From: Sutterella sp. UBA1442
Lineage (GTDB): Bacteria; Pseudomonadota; Gammaproteobacteria; Burkholderiales; Burkholderiaceae_F
Length of the DNA stretch: 8,238 nt
Assembly: GCA_002329575.1 (NCBI GenBank)
Contig: DCTK01000073.1
Location: 4,242-12,479 of the forward strand
Direction of reading: 5' to 3'
Part shown: piece after piece, positions 1 through 8,028 of the stretch
Numbering within the stretch: position 1 is the first letter of the stretch
How the letters are laid out: each line of letters begins with the position of its first letter
Notes under the pieces: generated by a model
What the model saw: only the letters and a program-made list of their open reading frames with translations
The model's database searches: none
What the model was told of the DNA's origin: nothing
Translations under genes and position numbers: made by a program

Positions 1-97
1 AGCTGAGCATTTGCGAAATAACCTTAAAGACAGTTTGAAAAATCGACTAAGATCTGAGGCTTTTGACGCCAAGGTCTATTCGATGTTGCGACAATAG
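1..97 (+). CDS. possible 3' end of an upstream gene (31 codons, partial)
   Basis: Reading from base 2, the frame stays open from the window edge to a TAG at 95-97. It gives a charged, helix-prone C-terminus ending in SMLRQ, while the other two + frames hit stops early (base 4 and about base 36). I do not recognise the protein. An open run of 31 codons can occur by chance, so this is only a candidate. If real, the gene is co-oriented with rne and ends 91 bases before it. I saw no strong terminator between them, so read-through into rne is possible. Confidence 0.3.
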   Translation, partial: AEHLRNNLKDSLKNRLRSEAFDAKVYSMLRQ

Positions 98-174
98 GTG
101 CGCGAAGACCGGATTTCATTTGTAACGGCACCCCAAAATCGGCACGACTGAATGTACACGTTCGGTTATGCCCC

Positions 175-180
175 GGAGAG
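175..180 (+). promoter_or_regulatory. ribosome binding site fixing the rne start
   Basis: GGAGAG lies 8 bases before the ATG at 189. The in-frame ATG at 168 lies upstream of this site and would add seven residues (MPRRVLK) absent from RNase E proteins, whose N-terminus is typically MKRML. The site therefore supports 189 as the start. Confidence 0.75.
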
Positions 181-188
181 TGCTTAAA

Positions 189-3100
189 ATGAAGCGAATG
201 CTATTTAACGCCACGCATGCCGAAGAGACACGCGTCGGCATTGTCGATGGGCAAAAACTCATCGATATTGATATCGAGACCGCAGGTCGCGAGCAACGTA
301 AATCTAATATCTACAAGGGTATCGTCACCCGAATTGAACCGAGCCTTGAAGCTTGTTTCGTTAACTACGGCGAAGACCGCCACGGCTTTCTTCCCTTTAA
401 AGAAATCTCCCGCGCTTATTTCAAAGAAGGCGTTGATGTTCGCAGTGCCACGATTCGCGATGCGATTGTCGAAGGTCAAGAACTCATCGTTCAAATTGAA
501 AAAGAAGAACGCGGTAACAAGGGTGCTGCACTGACGACTTTCATTTCGTTAGCGGGCCGTTATCTGGTTTTGATGCCGAACAATCCGCGCGGCGGTGGTG
601 TATCGCGTCGCATCGAAGGCGAAGAACGTCAAGAGTTGCGCGAAACCATGGATCAGTTGAAGTTGCCCTCCGGCATGAGCATCATTGCCCGCACGGCCGG
701 TATCGGACGCACTGTTGAAGAACTTCAATGGGACTTAAACTACCTCTTGAAGCTCTGGGAAGCCATCTCCGAAGCCGCAACGCCTCAATTTGAGTTGCCC
801 GTTGTTCAAAACAATCGTCAAACGATCAAGTACGTGACCGAATCCACAGGACCTCGTGGTGAAGCATTGAAACGCGCCAACCCGGCACCGTTTTTGATTG
901 TTGAAGAAAGCAATCTCGTTATCCGTGCTATTCGCGATTATTTCCACCCGGAAATCGGCGAAATCTTGGTCGATACCGACGAGATTTATGAGCAAGCCCG
1001 TCAGTTCATGGCGCATGTCATGCCTGACATGGTGGGTCGTGTAAAGCGTTACCGCGAAGCTACGCCACTTTTCTCGCGCTTTCAAATTGAGCACCAAATC
1101 GAAACTGCCTATTCACGCACCGTGCCTTTGCCCTCGGGCGGCGCCATTGTGATCGACCACACCGAAGCACTTGTGGCCGTTGACGTGAACTCGGCTCGTG
1201 CAACCCGTGGCTCTGACATTGAAGAGACGGCTTTCAGAACAAACTGCGAAGCTGCCGATGAAGTTGCCCGTCAAATGCGTTTGCGAGACCTCGGCGGTTT
1301 GATCGTGATCGACTTTATCGATATGAACGATCCGAAGAATCAACGTGCAGTTGAACAACGTTTGAAAGATGCCTTAAAGTACGACCGTGCACGCGTGCAA
1401 ATGGCTAAAATCAGCCGTTTCGGCTTGATGGAATTGTCCCGTCAACGTCTGCGCCCTGCCTTGGCTGAAGGCAATCACATTACCTGCCCGCGCTGCAACG
1501 GCGTCGGCGTTATCCGTGACACTGAAAGCTGCGCGCTTCAAATCTTGCGAATCCTCGAAGAAGAAGCTATGAAGGAAGGCACGGGAGCCGTCCATGCACA
1601 AGTACCTGTGGATGTTGCAAGCTTCCTTTTAAACGAAAAGCGCCGCGACATCGCCAAGATCGAACAACGTCACCGCTTGCCCGTCGTGTTGATTCCCAAT
1701 ACGTTCTTGGAAACGCCGCACTATCACATCGAACGCTTGCGCTACGATGACGAACGCTTGGACGATGAAATCGCCAGCTACAAACGCGCCGAAGAGATTA
1801 AGCCTGAAGAATCGGCCGATCCCTATCGCGTGAAAAAGACTGAAGAAAAGCCTGCTACGAAGCGCCAAGAGCCAGTCATCCGTAACTTCATGCCTGAAGT
1901 TGCCCCTGAGCATAACGAGGCTGACCGTCTCTTAAACAAGAAAGCAGAGAAAAAAGCCGCTCGTGAAGAAGCCGCCAAGCGCGCTCAAGAGGCTGCTCAA
2001 CCGAGCCTGATTACGCGTTTGATCAATTTCCTTTTTGGCAAAAAAGAAGAAAACGTAAAGGCTGAGACCGAAGACAAAAAGACTCGCAACAACGATCGTC
2101 GTCGCCGCAATCCGCGTGATCGTCGTGAAAAAGACACGACCCGCCGTAGCCGTCGCGACCGTCGCACAACGGATAAAGACGAAGCAAAGACCGAGAAGAC
2201 AGCTGATGAGTCGACAGTTGCTGATCAGTCCTCTCAAGCAGAAGCTCCTGTGCGTGAATCTCGTGCGAAGGATACTCAAACGAGCCGCCGTCGTTCTCGC
2301 CGTCGTCCGAAGAATGAAGAAAACATGGAGCTCTTGCCCGCACCTGAAACCAAGGTTGCGTTGCCCAAGCCCCAAGCTGAGACTGCTGAGGTAGCAGTGC
2401 CGCAAGCCGCTGAAAACAAGCAAGTCAAGGTCGAAGCCCCTGTGGTTGAACGAAAGCCCGTGGAAACGACAGCTGTTGAAACCGTAGCTTCCGAAGTGAA
2501 GTCAGACGATGACTTTAACTTTGCCACGGATGCCATCGGTGACATTCCGGCCGTTGCTGTACCGGAGCCCGCACCTGTTGCTCAACCCGAGGCAACCGAA
2601 CGTCGCACTCGTCGTCGCCGCAAGCCGCTTGATCCCGGTGAGAACCTTCGCTTTAGCCGCATTCCGCCGGAAATTGAGGCCGAAGAAATGAACCGTCCGC
2701 CCGTGTTCTTGCGCGATGAAATGGAACAAGCAACAAGCACTGTTGCAGTGGAAGCTTTCACGCAAGCCGTTCCGACCGAACACGTCAATGTAGAAAGTCG
2801 GATCAGTAACGTGAAGCGTGAGCCCACGGCTCGCCGTCCGAAGGCTCAAGAACCTGCTCAAGAAACGTTAGCTGAGACGACCGTTGGAATGCCGGTTGAA
2901 GTCGTTACCGTTACAACCGCTACGGCTGACGTTGCCGAAGTCAAACAGGACGAAGCAGTTGTAACCACAGCTGAAGTCGCCGTTGAAGAAACTGTGGATA
3001 CGGTTACGGAAGTTGCTGACACGACCGCTCCGGTTGAGCAAGTTGTGACAGAAACAGCTGCTGAACCCCAAGCTGAAGTCTCTGAAGATGCACTGACTCG

Positions 3101-3281
3101 CTTGACGGCTGGACTTACAGAAGCTTTAGCCGAAAAAGGTCTTGAAGTCGTTCACACGCGAGCAGAGCTCGTTGAACCGCTTGAATACAAACCCGTCATC
3201 TACCCGGGCCGTCCTCGCAAGGAACTGCCGCCCTTGGATGACAAACCGTTAATTCAAGTTCACACAACTAAACTCGACTAA
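189..3281 (+). CDS. rne: ribonuclease E, full length (1030 aa)
   Basis: Endoribonuclease that initiates mRNA decay, processes rRNA and tRNA precursors and scaffolds the degradosome at the inner membrane. The N-terminal half follows E. coli RNase E closely: MKRML start, S1 RNA-binding domain (about 36-120), 5' sensor, then the DNase I-like catalytic domain. D332, N334 and D375 correspond to E. coli D303, N305 and D346. The zinc-link CPRC is C433/C436 (E. coli C404/C407), and ETPHYH at about 508-513 marks the small domain. Residues 605-619 ([15 protein letters not shown]) form an amphipathic helix like the membrane-targeting segment. The remaining roughly 410 residues are low-complexity, with Arg clusters near 633-661, 700-706 and 805-812 and Ala/Val/Glu/Pro-rich stretches. 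Partner-binding sites there cannot be assigned by eye. Oddity: residues 198-231 form an insertion absent from E. coli. The ATG at 168 is an unlikely alternative start. Confidence 0.97.
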   Translation: MKRMLFNATHAEETRVGIVDGQKLIDIDIETAGREQRKSNIYKGIVTRIEPSLEACFVNYGEDRHGFLPFKEISRAYFKEGVDVRSATIRDAIVEGQELIVQIEKEERGNKGAALTTFISLAGRYLVLMPNNPRGGGVSRRIEGEERQELRETMDQLKLPSGMSIIARTAGIGRTVEELQWDLNYLLKLWEAISEAATPQFELPVVQNNRQTIKYVTESTGPRGEALKRANPAPFLIVEESNLVIRAIRDYFHPEIGEILVDTDEIYEQARQFMAHVMPDMVGRVKRYREATPLFSRFQIEHQIETAYSRTVPLPSGGAIVIDHTEALVAVDVNSARATRGSDIEETAFRTNCEAADEVARQMRLRDLGGLIVIDFIDMNDPKNQRAVEQRLKDALKYDRARVQMAKISRFGLMELSRQRLRPALAEGNHITCPRCNGVGVIRDTESCALQILRILEEEAMKEGTGAVHAQVPVDVASFLLNEKRRDIAKIEQRHRLPVVLIPNTFLETPHYHIERLRYDDERLDDEIASYKRAEEIKPEESADPYRVKKTEEKPATKRQEPVIRNFMPEVAPEHNEADRLLNKKAEKKAAREEAAKRAQEAAQPSLITRLINFLFGKKEENVKAETEDKKTRNNDRRRRNPRDRREKDTTRRSRRDRRTTDKDEAKTEKTADESTVADQSSQAEAPVRESRAKDTQTSRRRSRRRPKNEENMELLPAPETKVALPKPQAETAEVAVPQAAENKQVKVEAPVVERKPVETTAVETVASEVKSDDDFNFATDAIGDIPAVAVPEPAPVAQPEATERRTRRRRKPLDPGENLRFSRIPPEIEAEEMNRPPVFLRDEMEQATSTVAVEAFTQAVPTEHVNVESRISNVKREPTARRPKAQEPAQETLAETTVGMPVEVVTVTTATADVAEVKQDEAVVTTAEVAVEETVDTVTEVADTTAPVEQVVTETAAEPQAEVSEDALTRLTAGLTEALAEKGLEVVHTRAELVEPLEYKPVIYPGRPRKELPPLDDKPLIQVHTTKLD

Positions 3282-3295
3282 CTTCCTACATATCG

Positions 3296-3322
3296 CTCGG
3301 ACGGGCTAAATGCCCGTCCGAG
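3296..3322 (+). terminator. strong GC-rich hairpin between rne and the next gene
   Basis: CTCGGACGGGC (3296-3306) and GCCCGTCCGAG (3312-3322) form a perfect 11-base-pair stem around the loop TAAAT. It starts 14 bases after the rne stop and ends 21 bases before the next ATG. No T-run follows (TCATCC), so it is not a standard intrinsic terminator. It may protect the rne mRNA 3' end, attenuate read-through or mark an mRNA processing site. Confidence 0.5.
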
Positions 3323-3343
3323 TCATCCACTCGAAGGCAACGA

Positions 3344-4570
3344 ATGAACCAAAATCAAGAGCTTTACGCTGAGATCATTGAACGCATTGAAAAGATGGAG
3401 CGCAACGAGATCAAGCCTGACTCCGTTGAGTGCCAAAAGCTCTTTTTTATGCTTCAGACATTGGTGAGCTCAAACACTCATGACGTTGCCGGCTTAGTTG
3501 CGCAAAAGCTCGAAGATAACGGTCACGATCCGAGTACTGTCGCACGATGGCATTTTTTCATCGAAACATTTTCCGGTCACGTCACGTTAGGCAATCGCCG
3601 CTACACGTTGCTGATCATTCCGGTAATGGCCGCCAGTGCCTACGGACTCCCGTTTGGTGCAATTCCTGAGGATGTTCTGAAAGTCATTGATCACAATCTT
3701 CGAGTGTTAATGCCCAACACGGTCGATCTTTGTATCAATCCGTGTTTCTTAACCCCTGAAGCGTTTGATTATTCCGGTTTTGAGCTCAATCAGAAGATTT
3801 CGGAATGGGCTCTTGGAATGCAAAACGGACGCACGTGTTTTATTGAGTCTAATGAAACGCATGAAGAAGCCAATGAGCTTGTTGCCGACATTCGCTTAAT
3901 TGCAGCGATTATTGCCGAACCCGTCACAAAGCGGCTTCTTCATCTCAACAATTACAAGAGACTGAGCGAAGAACTGTTAAAGGCTCTTCAAAAGCATTTC
4001 ATTGCCACACGTTTTGAGTTCCCCTTTGCGCTCTCAGAGCAGATGTTGCAATACTTAAAAGAAATCAAGCCGCAAGAATTTTATATGCAGGACTTATTCC
4101 TGACCCCGATTGCAGCTCTGACAGAAGCTGGAAAGGCTTTCCGCCACGTTGCGCTTCGCGAAGCGTTGATGAACCTGAAACAGACTTACGAACTCACCAG
4201 TGAGAAATTACAAGCAACTGTAGGTGCTTTCTACGAAAACGTGCAAATGGGTGTGATGGGATTGGCGGAGTTTCGAGTAGGCTTTGGTCTACCGGATAAG
4301 CCCGAACAAATTGTTCAAGGCATTGCTTGGCCTGTTTTTAATGAGCCGGCGGAAATTGCCTTCGACACATTGACTAAAAGCCTGCGATACCACGGTTTCG
4401 TAGAGGGTCAAAACGCTACGGTGTTGCAAGGTGAATCGTTCTTTATGGATGAAGAAGACGAAGAGGTGCTCTATCCCAATGCAACCGGCACGCTCTGTGA
4501 GCCTAGTGAACCCGAGATCGAATCAGCAATGGACACGGGTCGCACGCCAAGTAATTTTATTTTGAATTGA
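3344..4570 (+). CDS. DUF2863-like protein of unknown function (408 aa)
   Basis: A soluble-looking protein with no signal peptide or membrane segment. GAAGG lies 6 bases before the ATG. From memory I match it to the betaproteobacterial DUF2863 family, which has the same length class and order of blocks. A helical N-terminus is followed by a 'YTLLIIPVMA' strand then 'YGLPFGAIP' (87-108), a segment like 'LIAAIIAEPV' (185-194), 'LREALMNL' (271-278), and the best block 'EFRVGFGLPDKPEQIVQGIAWPVF' split over 309-332. The acidic end (about 367-391) keeps 'YPNATGTL' but lacks the CxDCGAP-like cysteine motif I recall just before it in relatives. The family has no known function that I can name. The gene is 62 bases downstream of rne with a hairpin between, so co-transcription is possible but not shown. 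The family call is moderate; that the gene is real is well supported. Confidence 0.8.
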   Translation: MNQNQELYAEIIERIEKMERNEIKPDSVECQKLFFMLQTLVSSNTHDVAGLVAQKLEDNGHDPSTVARWHFFIETFSGHVTLGNRRYTLLIIPVMAASAYGLPFGAIPEDVLKVIDHNLRVLMPNTVDLCINPCFLTPEAFDYSGFELNQKISEWALGMQNGRTCFIESNETHEEANELVADIRLIAAIIAEPVTKRLLHLNNYKRLSEELLKALQKHFIATRFEFPFALSEQMLQYLKEIKPQEFYMQDLFLTPIAALTEAGKAFRHVALREALMNLKQTYELTSEKLQATVGAFYENVQMGVMGLAEFRVGFGLPDKPEQIVQGIAWPVFNEPAEIAFDTLTKSLRYHGFVEGQNATVLQGESFFMDEEDEEVLYPNATGTLCEPSEPEIESAMDTGRTPSNFILN

Positions 4571-4590
4571 TTTCAAGTTACCAAAACTCG

Positions 4591-4677
4591 ATGCAGAGTT
4601 GGTCAGTTGAAGGCTCTGTATTACTTCCATTTTCTACGTTAGTAAACAACCCGCGACTGACACGGGTTTCCTCGCGG
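4591..4677 (+). other. hairpin-rich 3' region after the DUF2863-like gene
   Basis: Two potential stems precede the AT-rich terminator. ATGCAGAG (4591-4598) pairs with CTCTGTAT (4614-4621) with one G-T wobble and a 15-base loop. AACCCG (4648-4653) pairs with CGGGTT (from 4663), with CCGCG/CGCGG (4651-4655/4673-4677) as an alternative. Neither is followed by a clean T-run. They may be 3' untranslated structure; a small RNA cannot be claimed from sequence alone. No credible gene is seen between 4571 and 4850. Confidence 0.3.
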
Positions 4678-4690
4678 TTCTCTATGAAGT

Positions 4691-4730
4691 GTTTAATAAC
4701 CATTATTGCTATGGTTATTAAGCTTTTCTT
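4691..4730 (+). terminator. AT-rich intrinsic terminator for the + strand genes
   Basis: GTTTAATAACCAT (4691-4703) pairs with ATGGTTATTAAGC (4711-4723), a 13-base-pair stem with one G-T wobble around a 7-base loop (TATTGCT). TTTTCTT follows directly at 4724-4730. It lies 121 bases after the stop of the DUF2863-like gene and is the best candidate for its end. The low GC content of the stem is the main reason for caution. Confidence 0.6.
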
Positions 4731-4780
4731 ACCAAAGGATCTTGGGGAAAATTGTGTAGGAAATAGAAATAAAAGAACGT

Positions 4781-4837
4781 TAGGGGAGTTTCCTTTGTCC
4801 CTTAGTTAAAAAAGGGCCTTCATCAGTCACTCCCCTA
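4781..4837. terminator. possible bidirectional terminator between convergent genes
   Basis: TAGGGGAGT (4781-4789) and ACTCCCCTA (4829-4837) are perfect 9-base inverted repeats. The 39-base interior contains a smaller stem, CCCTT/AAGGG. On the - strand the outer stem lies 14 bases beyond the amidohydrolase stop and is followed by AACGTTCTTTTATTTC; on the + strand it is followed by TTTCTT. The long interior makes it atypical. Confidence 0.4.
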
Positions 4838-4850
4838 TTTCTTATCAGAC

Positions 4851-6458
4851 TTAACGTTGGAAGACGAACTTGCCGCCCACCATCGTAGCATCCACCTTCA
4901 CGGTCAGAATCTCATCGGGATCAATCGTGAAGATATCGCGACTTAGCACCACCAAGTCAGCATAGTAGCCCTTAAAGAGACGTCCTTTCACGTTTTCTTC
5001 AAAGGAAACGTAGGCGCTTTCAGCCGTATAAGCATCCACGGCATCGTAGATATCAACGCATTCTTCGGTATGGAATCCGGGACGATCCACACCGTCAAGC
5101 GTCTTACGCGTGACTGCACAGAAGAGATTATCAATCGGGTTCATATCCTCAATGGGACTATCCGTGCCGTAGCTCGTATGAACACCCAAGTCCTTTAACG
5201 TGCGGAAAGCATAGCTCGTGGCCGCCAATTCTTTGCCGACTCGGTCTTCAACAATCTTCGTGTCATAGTGCAAGAAGATCGGTTGAACAAGAGCCAAAAT
5301 GTCGTTTTTCTTGAAGCGTTCCAATAACGGATAATCCGTGATTTGCACGTGGATAATGCCTAAGCGCAAAGGATTTTGACCATCGTGGCAGAACTTGTCG
5401 TAGCAATTGAGAACATTTTCTACGGCAGCATCACCGATAGCATGAATCACAGCACCGCAATTACGCTCCACGGCCATTCCGACCAGCGTATCGAGCTCTT
5501 CTTCGGTCAAAGTAGCAATGCCTTGTGTACTCGGATCATCCGCATATGGCTGACGCATCAAAGCCGTACGCGCGCCGAGCGAGCCGTCAACGAAAAGCTT
5601 CAACGGTCCGATACGGTTATAAGCATCACCCTGCCCCATCCGATAGCCCTTATCGAAGAAAGCTTGCAAATCATTCTTATTCATAAAGGCAAATTGGTGA
5701 TAAGCACGAATCGAGCGATCTTCGCCTAAGACTTCTTCAAAGGCTTGAAGCGTTGTTGCCCAATCCTTATTGCGAATATCGGTCGTTTGCACAGAGGTCA
5801 CGCCGGTTTCGTTAGCATGGCGAATCGCCGTACGAAGTAAACGCTTCTTGAGCTCCAGGCTCTTTTCAGCCAAAAGTACGCGAACTTGAGAACGAGCATT
5901 TTCACGGAAAACCCCCGTCAATTCACCGTTTTCAATGTCAATGGCGCCACCGGGATTAGGAGCCGTGTCAACAGTGATACCTGCCATCTCGAGCGCCTTC
6001 GTGTTACAGGTCAAGATATGACCACAGGCTCGATCAAAGATGATCGGATGCTCGGTGGAAATCTTGTCCAAATCGTGACGCGTCAAGAGACGATGCTCAT
6101 CGGTGAAGTAGTCTTGATTCCAACCCATACCGTGAACGACTTCACCGGCAGCGGGACGATTTTCTTCAATGTAGCGACGGCCGCGAGCAATCACTTCTGC
6201 GATTGTTGTCACGCCCAAAAGCTTCACGGAGGATAAAAACACACCAGTATTGAATAGATGTTGGTGCGAGTCGTTAAAGCCCGGCACAATGGTGCGACCT
6301 TGCGCATCATAGAGTTCGGGCTCAAGCCCTTGAGCGGCTGCACGCACTTCTTCTTCGGTACCTACGGCTGCAATCAATCCGTCATCACCGACTAAAAGAG
6401 CTTGAGCGAAACGTTCACGTTCGAGATAAATCTTTGCGTTATGAATTAATGTCGACAT
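4851..6458 (-). CDS. YtcJ-type amidohydrolase (535 aa), lysine-riboswitch operon
   Basis: Cytoplasmic metal-dependent hydrolase of the amidohydrolase superfamily (Amidohydro_3/YtcJ group, which includes N-substituted formamide deformylases). Visible active-site elements in order are: HQH after 'PGFNDS' (H65, H67), the Lys in 'GPLKLFVDG' (K287, the usual carboxylated Lys), 'HAIGDAA' (H339), 'IIHVQ' (H370) and 'YGTDSP' (D433). All expected metal ligands are present and the length is normal for the family, so the enzyme should be active. The C-terminal 'GYYADLVVLSRD' closes the composite beta-sandwich domain. No signal peptide. The start is ATG 6458, with GAGG 8 bases upstream; an in-frame TTG at 6464 is too close to that site. 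It begins 14 bases after the permease stop, so it is translated from the same mRNA. Substrate unknown; the operon's lysine control suggests a lysine-derived amide (inference). Confidence 0.93.
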   Translation of the reverse strand: MSTLIHNAKIYLERERFAQALLVGDDGLIAAVGTEEEVRAAAQGLEPELYDAQGRTIVPGFNDSHQHLFNTGVFLSSVKLLGVTTIAEVIARGRRYIEENRPAAGEVVHGMGWNQDYFTDEHRLLTRHDLDKISTEHPIIFDRACGHILTCNTKALEMAGITVDTAPNPGGAIDIENGELTGVFRENARSQVRVLLAEKSLELKKRLLRTAIRHANETGVTSVQTTDIRNKDWATTLQAFEEVLGEDRSIRAYHQFAFMNKNDLQAFFDKGYRMGQGDAYNRIGPLKLFVDGSLGARTALMRQPYADDPSTQGIATLTEEELDTLVGMAVERNCGAVIHAIGDAAVENVLNCYDKFCHDGQNPLRLGIIHVQITDYPLLERFKKNDILALVQPIFLHYDTKIVEDRVGKELAATSYAFRTLKDLGVHTSYGTDSPIEDMNPIDNLFCAVTRKTLDGVDRPGFHTEECVDIYDAVDAYTAESAYVSFEENVKGRLFKGYYADLVVLSRDIFTIDPDEILTVKVDATMVGGKFVFQR

Positions 6459-6466
6459 CTTCAAAA

Positions 6467-6470
6467 CCTC
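6467..6470 (-). promoter_or_regulatory. ribosome binding site of the amidohydrolase gene
   Basis: GAGG on the - strand lies in the 14-base gap between the permease stop and ATG 6458, with 8 bases to the ATG. It selects ATG 6458 over the in-frame TTG 6464, for which the spacing would be only 2 bases. Confidence 0.7.
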
Positions 6471-6472
6471 GA

Positions 6473-7879
6473 TTATTGTTGAGCATCGTTACTGTTTTGT
6501 TGAGCTTGAACGGCATCATGAGACTTACGGAAGAAGATTTCATAGATAACCAAGCCCAAGAGCGGGACGATCACGCCGAGTAACACGGTAATCGGGTCAT
6601 TGATGATCGTATTGGCGATCAAACCGATCATGATGGCGCAGATCAACAACACCGGAATCGGGTAAAACCAAACCTTGTACGGACGTTCCATGTCGGGATA
6701 CTTCTTGCGAAGAACGATCACACTGAAGAAAGCCATGCCGTGGAAAATCATGCCGCACAGAGCCACGAGGCTTGTCAATTCGCCCAACGTACGCGAGAGA
6801 ATCAAAACAATGGCCAAGCAGCAAGAAGCCAATTGAGCGTTCATCGGGGTCTTGTAGACCGGATGGAGCTTGCCGAAACTCTTAAAGAAGGCACCGTCAC
6901 GAGCCATAGCGTAGTACATACGCGGGAATGCCAACACACAGCCGTTAAGAGAGTTGAAGATGGCAAGCACCATGGCCACACCGACGATCACGAGACCGGC
7001 AGAACCAAAGAGCGAATTGGCAGCTTCAGTACCCAAGTAGTAGTTGCCGGAATTGACCATCTCGACAATCTTGTCATAAGGCACGACGCGGAAAATCGAG
7101 TAGTTAAAGAGAACATAGAGCACCATCACGCCGGTGATTGCCAAAATCAAGGCTAACGGAATGTTGCGGCGCGGGTTCTTGATTTCTTCGGCGATGTTAT
7201 TCAAATTGGTCCAGCCTTCATAAGCCCACAACGTGGCGATCACGGCAAAACCGATCATGCTCATCAGAGTGCTCCAAGAGGGCATTTCAGCAGGCATGGC
7301 GGTCAAATCCGGGCTTTCGGTTCCGAAGAACAAACCGGCAAAAAGGATCAAAAGAATCGGGAACATCTTCAGAATCATGGACCAGCTTTGCAAGCTCGAA
7401 CCCATACGCACACCGCGAATGTTGATCAACGTTAAGAGCAACACCGTCGAAATAGCGATTACCTTTTGTACCACCGGATCAATCGGGAAGATTGAATTCA
7501 GAGCGGCAGCAAAGGCCACAGCCAAGGCAGCGATGGAACCGGGGTTAGACAATGTGAAATTGCCGAAACCACACATAAAGGCGATTCGTTCACCGTAGGC
7601 TTCACGCAGATACACGTAGTAGCCACCTGCTCTCGGAATCATAGCGCCGAGCTCGGCAAAGCAAATGCCGCTCATCAACGTCACCAAACCACCGATGAGC
7701 CAAACGAGAAGAGCAAGACCCAGGCTCATGCCCGAGCGTTCAAGGACGATGGCACCGATGTAGAAAATACCGGAGCCGATCATGATACCTGCTAAAACGG
7801 AGATGCCGCCGAAAAGCGTCACTTCACGACGCATTTCAGTTGATTCACTTTGCAGGCGATTGGCAGCATTAGTTGTCAT
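6473..7879 (-). CDS. APC-superfamily amino-acid permease, LAT/SteT-like (468 aa)
   Basis: Inner-membrane amino-acid transporter or exchanger with about 12 predicted hydrophobic segments. 'GIMIGSGIF' (31-39) is the unwound TM1 substrate motif of the APC fold. 'AELGAMIPRAGGYYVYLREAYG' is spread over 75-96, and 'NPGSIAALAVAFA' (112-124) is typical of TM3 in the L-type (LAT) group. 'LWAYEGWTNLNNIAEEIKNP' (217-236) is the diagnostic TM6 signature. A hydrophilic tail (451-468) is Gln/Asn-rich. The start is ATG 7879 with GAGG (7890-7887) 7 bases upstream. The gene is the first of the operon and directly follows a lysine riboswitch, so lysine or a lysine derivative is the expected cargo. The motifs alone would suggest a broad neutral or cationic amino-acid exchanger like SteT. 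Nothing is truncated. Family call firm, substrate inferred from the riboswitch. Confidence 0.95.
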   Translation of the reverse strand: MTTNAANRLQSESTEMRREVTLFGGISVLAGIMIGSGIFYIGAIVLERSGMSLGLALLVWLIGGLVTLMSGICFAELGAMIPRAGGYYVYLREAYGERIAFMCGFGNFTLSNPGSIAALAVAFAAALNSIFPIDPVVQKVIAISTVLLLTLINIRGVRMGSSLQSWSMILKMFPILLILFAGLFFGTESPDLTAMPAEMPSWSTLMSMIGFAVIATLWAYEGWTNLNNIAEEIKNPRRNIPLALILAITGVMVLYVLFNYSIFRVVPYDKIVEMVNSGNYYLGTEAANSLFGSAGLVIVGVAMVLAIFNSLNGCVLAFPRMYYAMARDGAFFKSFGKLHPVYKTPMNAQLASCCLAIVLILSRTLGELTSLVALCGMIFHGMAFFSVIVLRKKYPDMERPYKVWFYPIPVLLICAIMIGLIANTIINDPITVLLGVIVPLLGLVIYEIFFRKSHDAVQAQQNSNDAQQ

Positions 7880-7915
7880 TATCAGACCTCAAATGTTATC
7901 AATGAGTTTTAGGGT

Positions 7916-7943
7916 AAAAAAAAGTTGCATCCATCGATGCAAC
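7916..7943 (-). terminator. intrinsic terminator of the lysine riboswitch
   Basis: On the - strand GTTGCATC (7943-7936) pairs perfectly with GATGCAAC (7931-7924) around the tetraloop GATG, followed at once by eight Ts (7923-7916). It lies 36 bases before the permease ATG and in the same orientation, so it would stop transcription ahead of the operon. Its 5' arm is also complementary to the 3' strand of aptamer stem P1, which makes it conditional rather than a plain gene-end terminator. Confidence 0.88.
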
Positions 7944-8028
7944 GTCCCTATAACTATCCGGTAACGTGGATACACCAGTAGCATTGATGACACCAGTTAC
8001 AGTGATAATGACAGCTTGCAATCGATAG
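7931..8028 (-). promoter_or_regulatory. expression platform: predicted antiterminator pairing
   Basis: CTATCGATTGCAA (8028-8016), the 3' strand of P1 plus four following bases, can pair with TTGCATCGATGG (7942-7931), the 5' arm and loop of the terminator. This gives about 12 base pairs with one bulged T and one G-T wobble. P1 and this helix are mutually exclusive, as are this helix and the terminator. The expected result is transcription with low lysine and termination with bound lysine. The intervening bases can form an accessory stem, GTAACTGG (8000-7993) with CCA plus GTTAC (7969-7961, one bulge). Confidence 0.75.
7972..7997. repeat. short direct repeat ACACCAGT in the leader
   Basis: ACACCAGT occurs at 7972-7979 and again at 7990-7997, 18 bases apart, in the linker between aptamer and terminator (ACTGGTGT on the transcribed strand). 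One copy overlaps the accessory stem described for the expression platform, so the repeat may allow two alternative foldings, or may be chance. Confidence 0.4.

Noticed and set aside
98..174. Promoter for rne
   Set aside because: No -35/-10 pair with acceptable spacing was found; the best hexamers, such as TTGTAA at 120, have no partner.
168..188. N-terminal extension of RNase E from ATG 168
   Set aside because: The ATG lies before the GGAGAG site and adds residues absent from the family; ATG 189 has proper spacing and gives the canonical MKRML.
1932..2861. Several - strand frames opposite the rne tail
   Set aside because: They are shadows of the Arg/Ala/Glu-rich repeats in rne and have no start signals or recognisable products.
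4567..4809. 80-codon + strand reading frame after the DUF2863-like gene
   Set aside because: It begins with TTG overlapping the preceding stop, has no ribosome binding site at TTG or at ATG 4591, and runs through terminator hairpins. Composition is non-coding.
6459..6464. TTG start for the amidohydrolase
   Set aside because: Only 2 bases separate it from the GAGG site, whereas ATG 6458 has an 8-base spacing.
7916..7943. Reading the T8 hairpin as the end of an unrelated upstream - strand gene
   Set aside because: No - strand coding region precedes it. Instead a promoter and lysine aptamer lie just upstream, and its 5' arm pairs with P1.
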